Assembly (NCBI GenBank): GCA_036924855.1
Contig: JBAGRP010000001.1
Span: 5,754,001 to 5,818,000, forward strand
Origin: Nitrobacteraceae bacterium AZCC 2146
GTDB lineage: Bacteria > Pseudomonadota > Alphaproteobacteria > Rhizobiales > Xanthobacteraceae
Direction of reading: 5' to 3'
Length of the DNA: 64,000 nt
Made by a program: the position numbers and the translations under genes. Every line of letters begins with the position of its first letter. The first letter of the stretch is position 1. Shown piece after piece: positions 63,350 to 64,000 of the stretch. The notes under the pieces are model-generated. The model was given only the letters and a program-made list of their open reading frames with translations, was not told the DNA's origin and searched no databases.

Positions 63350-64000
63350 CTAGTGGGTTGATCTGATACCGATGAACTTTATCTGCGAAAGCTCTTCCAT
63401 AGCGTAGTGCACGCCCTCGCGGCCTATGCCGCTTTGTTTCACGCCGCCGAATGGATACATGTCGAGGCGAAACCGGCTTGCCTCGTTTATCCAAAGCGAG
63501 CCGACCTCCATTTCCTCGGCAAAATACATCGCGTGCTCGAGACTGTTGGTGAAAACCGCACCCTGTAAGCCGTAGTCCGAGTCATTAGCGAGATGGATGG
63601 CCTCAGCGACTGTGTCAAAGGCGGCTACGACGACGATCGGGCCGAATACCTCCTCGTTCCAGATTTTCGCGTCGCGCGGAACGTTGAGGAGAATGCCCGG
63701 CGATATCATCGCGCCGGTACGCTCGGGCGTGAGTGCGAAAGTAGCGCCGTGCGCGACCGCGTCCTCTACGAGCGCCATCACCCGCATTGCGGATGCCATA
63801 TGGACCATGGGGCCAACGTCGGTACTCGAGTCGCTCGCCGCCCCAACCTTCAAGGCCTTCGCCGCGCTCACGAACCGGGACAAGAAATCCTCGAAAACGG
63901 GTCGCGCGACCAAAATCCGCTGCGCCGAAATGCACTGTTGCCCGCTTGCTTCGAAACCCGCGGATGCAATCCGCGAAGCAGCGAAGTCCAAATCTGCGTC
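63350..64000 (-). CDS. Aldehyde dehydrogenase, C-terminal part (window cut)
   Basis: The C-terminal part (about 217 residues) of an NAD(P)-dependent aldehyde dehydrogenase; the frame is open to the window end. The catalytic Cys is in ASGQQCISAQRILV; NEEVFGPIVVVAAFDTVAEA, DSDYGLQGAVFTNSLEHAMY and PFGGVKQSGIGREGVHYAME are family signatures. Oxidises an aldehyde intermediate to the acid. It heads, or belongs to, the leftward unit with cupin and TetR. Confidence 0.92.
   Translation of the reverse strand, partial: DADLDFAASRIASAGFEASGQQCISAQRILVARPVFEDFLSRFVSAAKALKVGAASDSSTDVGPMVHMASAMRVMALVEDAVAHGATFALTPERTGAMISPGILLNVPRDAKIWNEEVFGPIVVVAAFDTVAEAIHLANDSDYGLQGAVFTNSLEHAMYFAEEMEVGSLWINEASRFRLDMYPFGGVKQSGIGREGVHYAMEELSQIKFIGIRSTH

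Noticed and set aside
35241..64000. CRISPR array in the island
   Set aside because: The only tandem repeats (43,056-43,169) have no spacers and fit IS21 ends; no cas gene is present.
35316..64000. Second copy of the tRNA-Gln 3' end (attR) inside the window
   Set aside because: Visual search for the T-arm/acceptor sequence found none; the far attachment site is presumably outside.

Overview
The window is high-GC alphaproteobacterial DNA of Bradyrhizobium/Rhodopseudomonas type. The evidence is the neighbourhood of histone-deacetylase-like hydrolase, xseB, dxs, tlyA and an RNA methyltransferase, the many LysR regulators and acyl-CoA genes, sigma-54 promoters, and several intergenic palindromic repeat types. 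The genus call is an inference from gene content and style, not from a marker gene.

Bases 1-35,240 look like stable chromosome. The window opens with the 3' part of a GH13 alpha-glucosidase. Next come two divergent, paralogous peptide-type ABC binding proteins, each behind its own sigma-54 (-24/-12) promoter. The rightward one leads an operon of two permeases, an ATPase, an AtzG-like small subunit, an AtzE/GatA-like amidase and a second ATPase, which suggests uptake and hydrolysis of an amide-type nitrogen source under nitrogen control. After it lie a CinA-like amidohydrolase, a metallo-beta-lactamase-fold protein, an MHS transporter with a LysR gene, a DUF1127 protein, a GNAT enzyme, SDRs, an AidB-like acyl-CoA dehydrogenase, a second amidase, an epoxide hydrolase, the housekeeping block (RNA methyltransferase, tlyA, deoxyribosyltransferase, dxs, membrane hydrolase, xseB, HDAC-like), a 5'-nucleotidase-like phosphatase and an acyl-CoA dehydrogenase/enoyl-CoA hydratase pair.

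A tRNA-Gln(UUG) at 35,241 is followed at once by a tyrosine integrase with a small excisionase-like gene. This is the classic left edge of a genomic island, and no second attachment site was seen before the window ends. Bases 36.8-45.5 kb are a decayed mobilisation region: a broken RepB-type primase carrying an ISXO2/IS1595 fragment, an oriT-like inverted repeat, a MobC-like gene, and a long ORF that joins the N-terminal half of a relaxase to an Lhr-like SF2 helicase. Beyond it are a conserved macro-like protein, IS21-type terminal repeats, a complete IS3-family element, and fragments of a phage gene and a dCMP deaminase.

From 45.5 to 64 kb the island carries a small Cys-containing protein with a lipoprotein, then catabolic and regulatory genes: SDRs, two MFS transporters (one AAHS-like), three LysR and one TetR regulators, an iron-type alcohol dehydrogenase, a NIPSNAP protein, an alpha/beta hydrolase, an EthD-like protein, a fumarylacetoacetate-hydrolase-family enzyme, a cupin and an aldehyde dehydrogenase cut by the window end. 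Gene remnants (an RND pump end and a collapsed glutathione S-transferase) lie between them. Together they look like an acquired degradation pathway for an organic, possibly aromatic, acid; the substrate cannot be read from the sequence.
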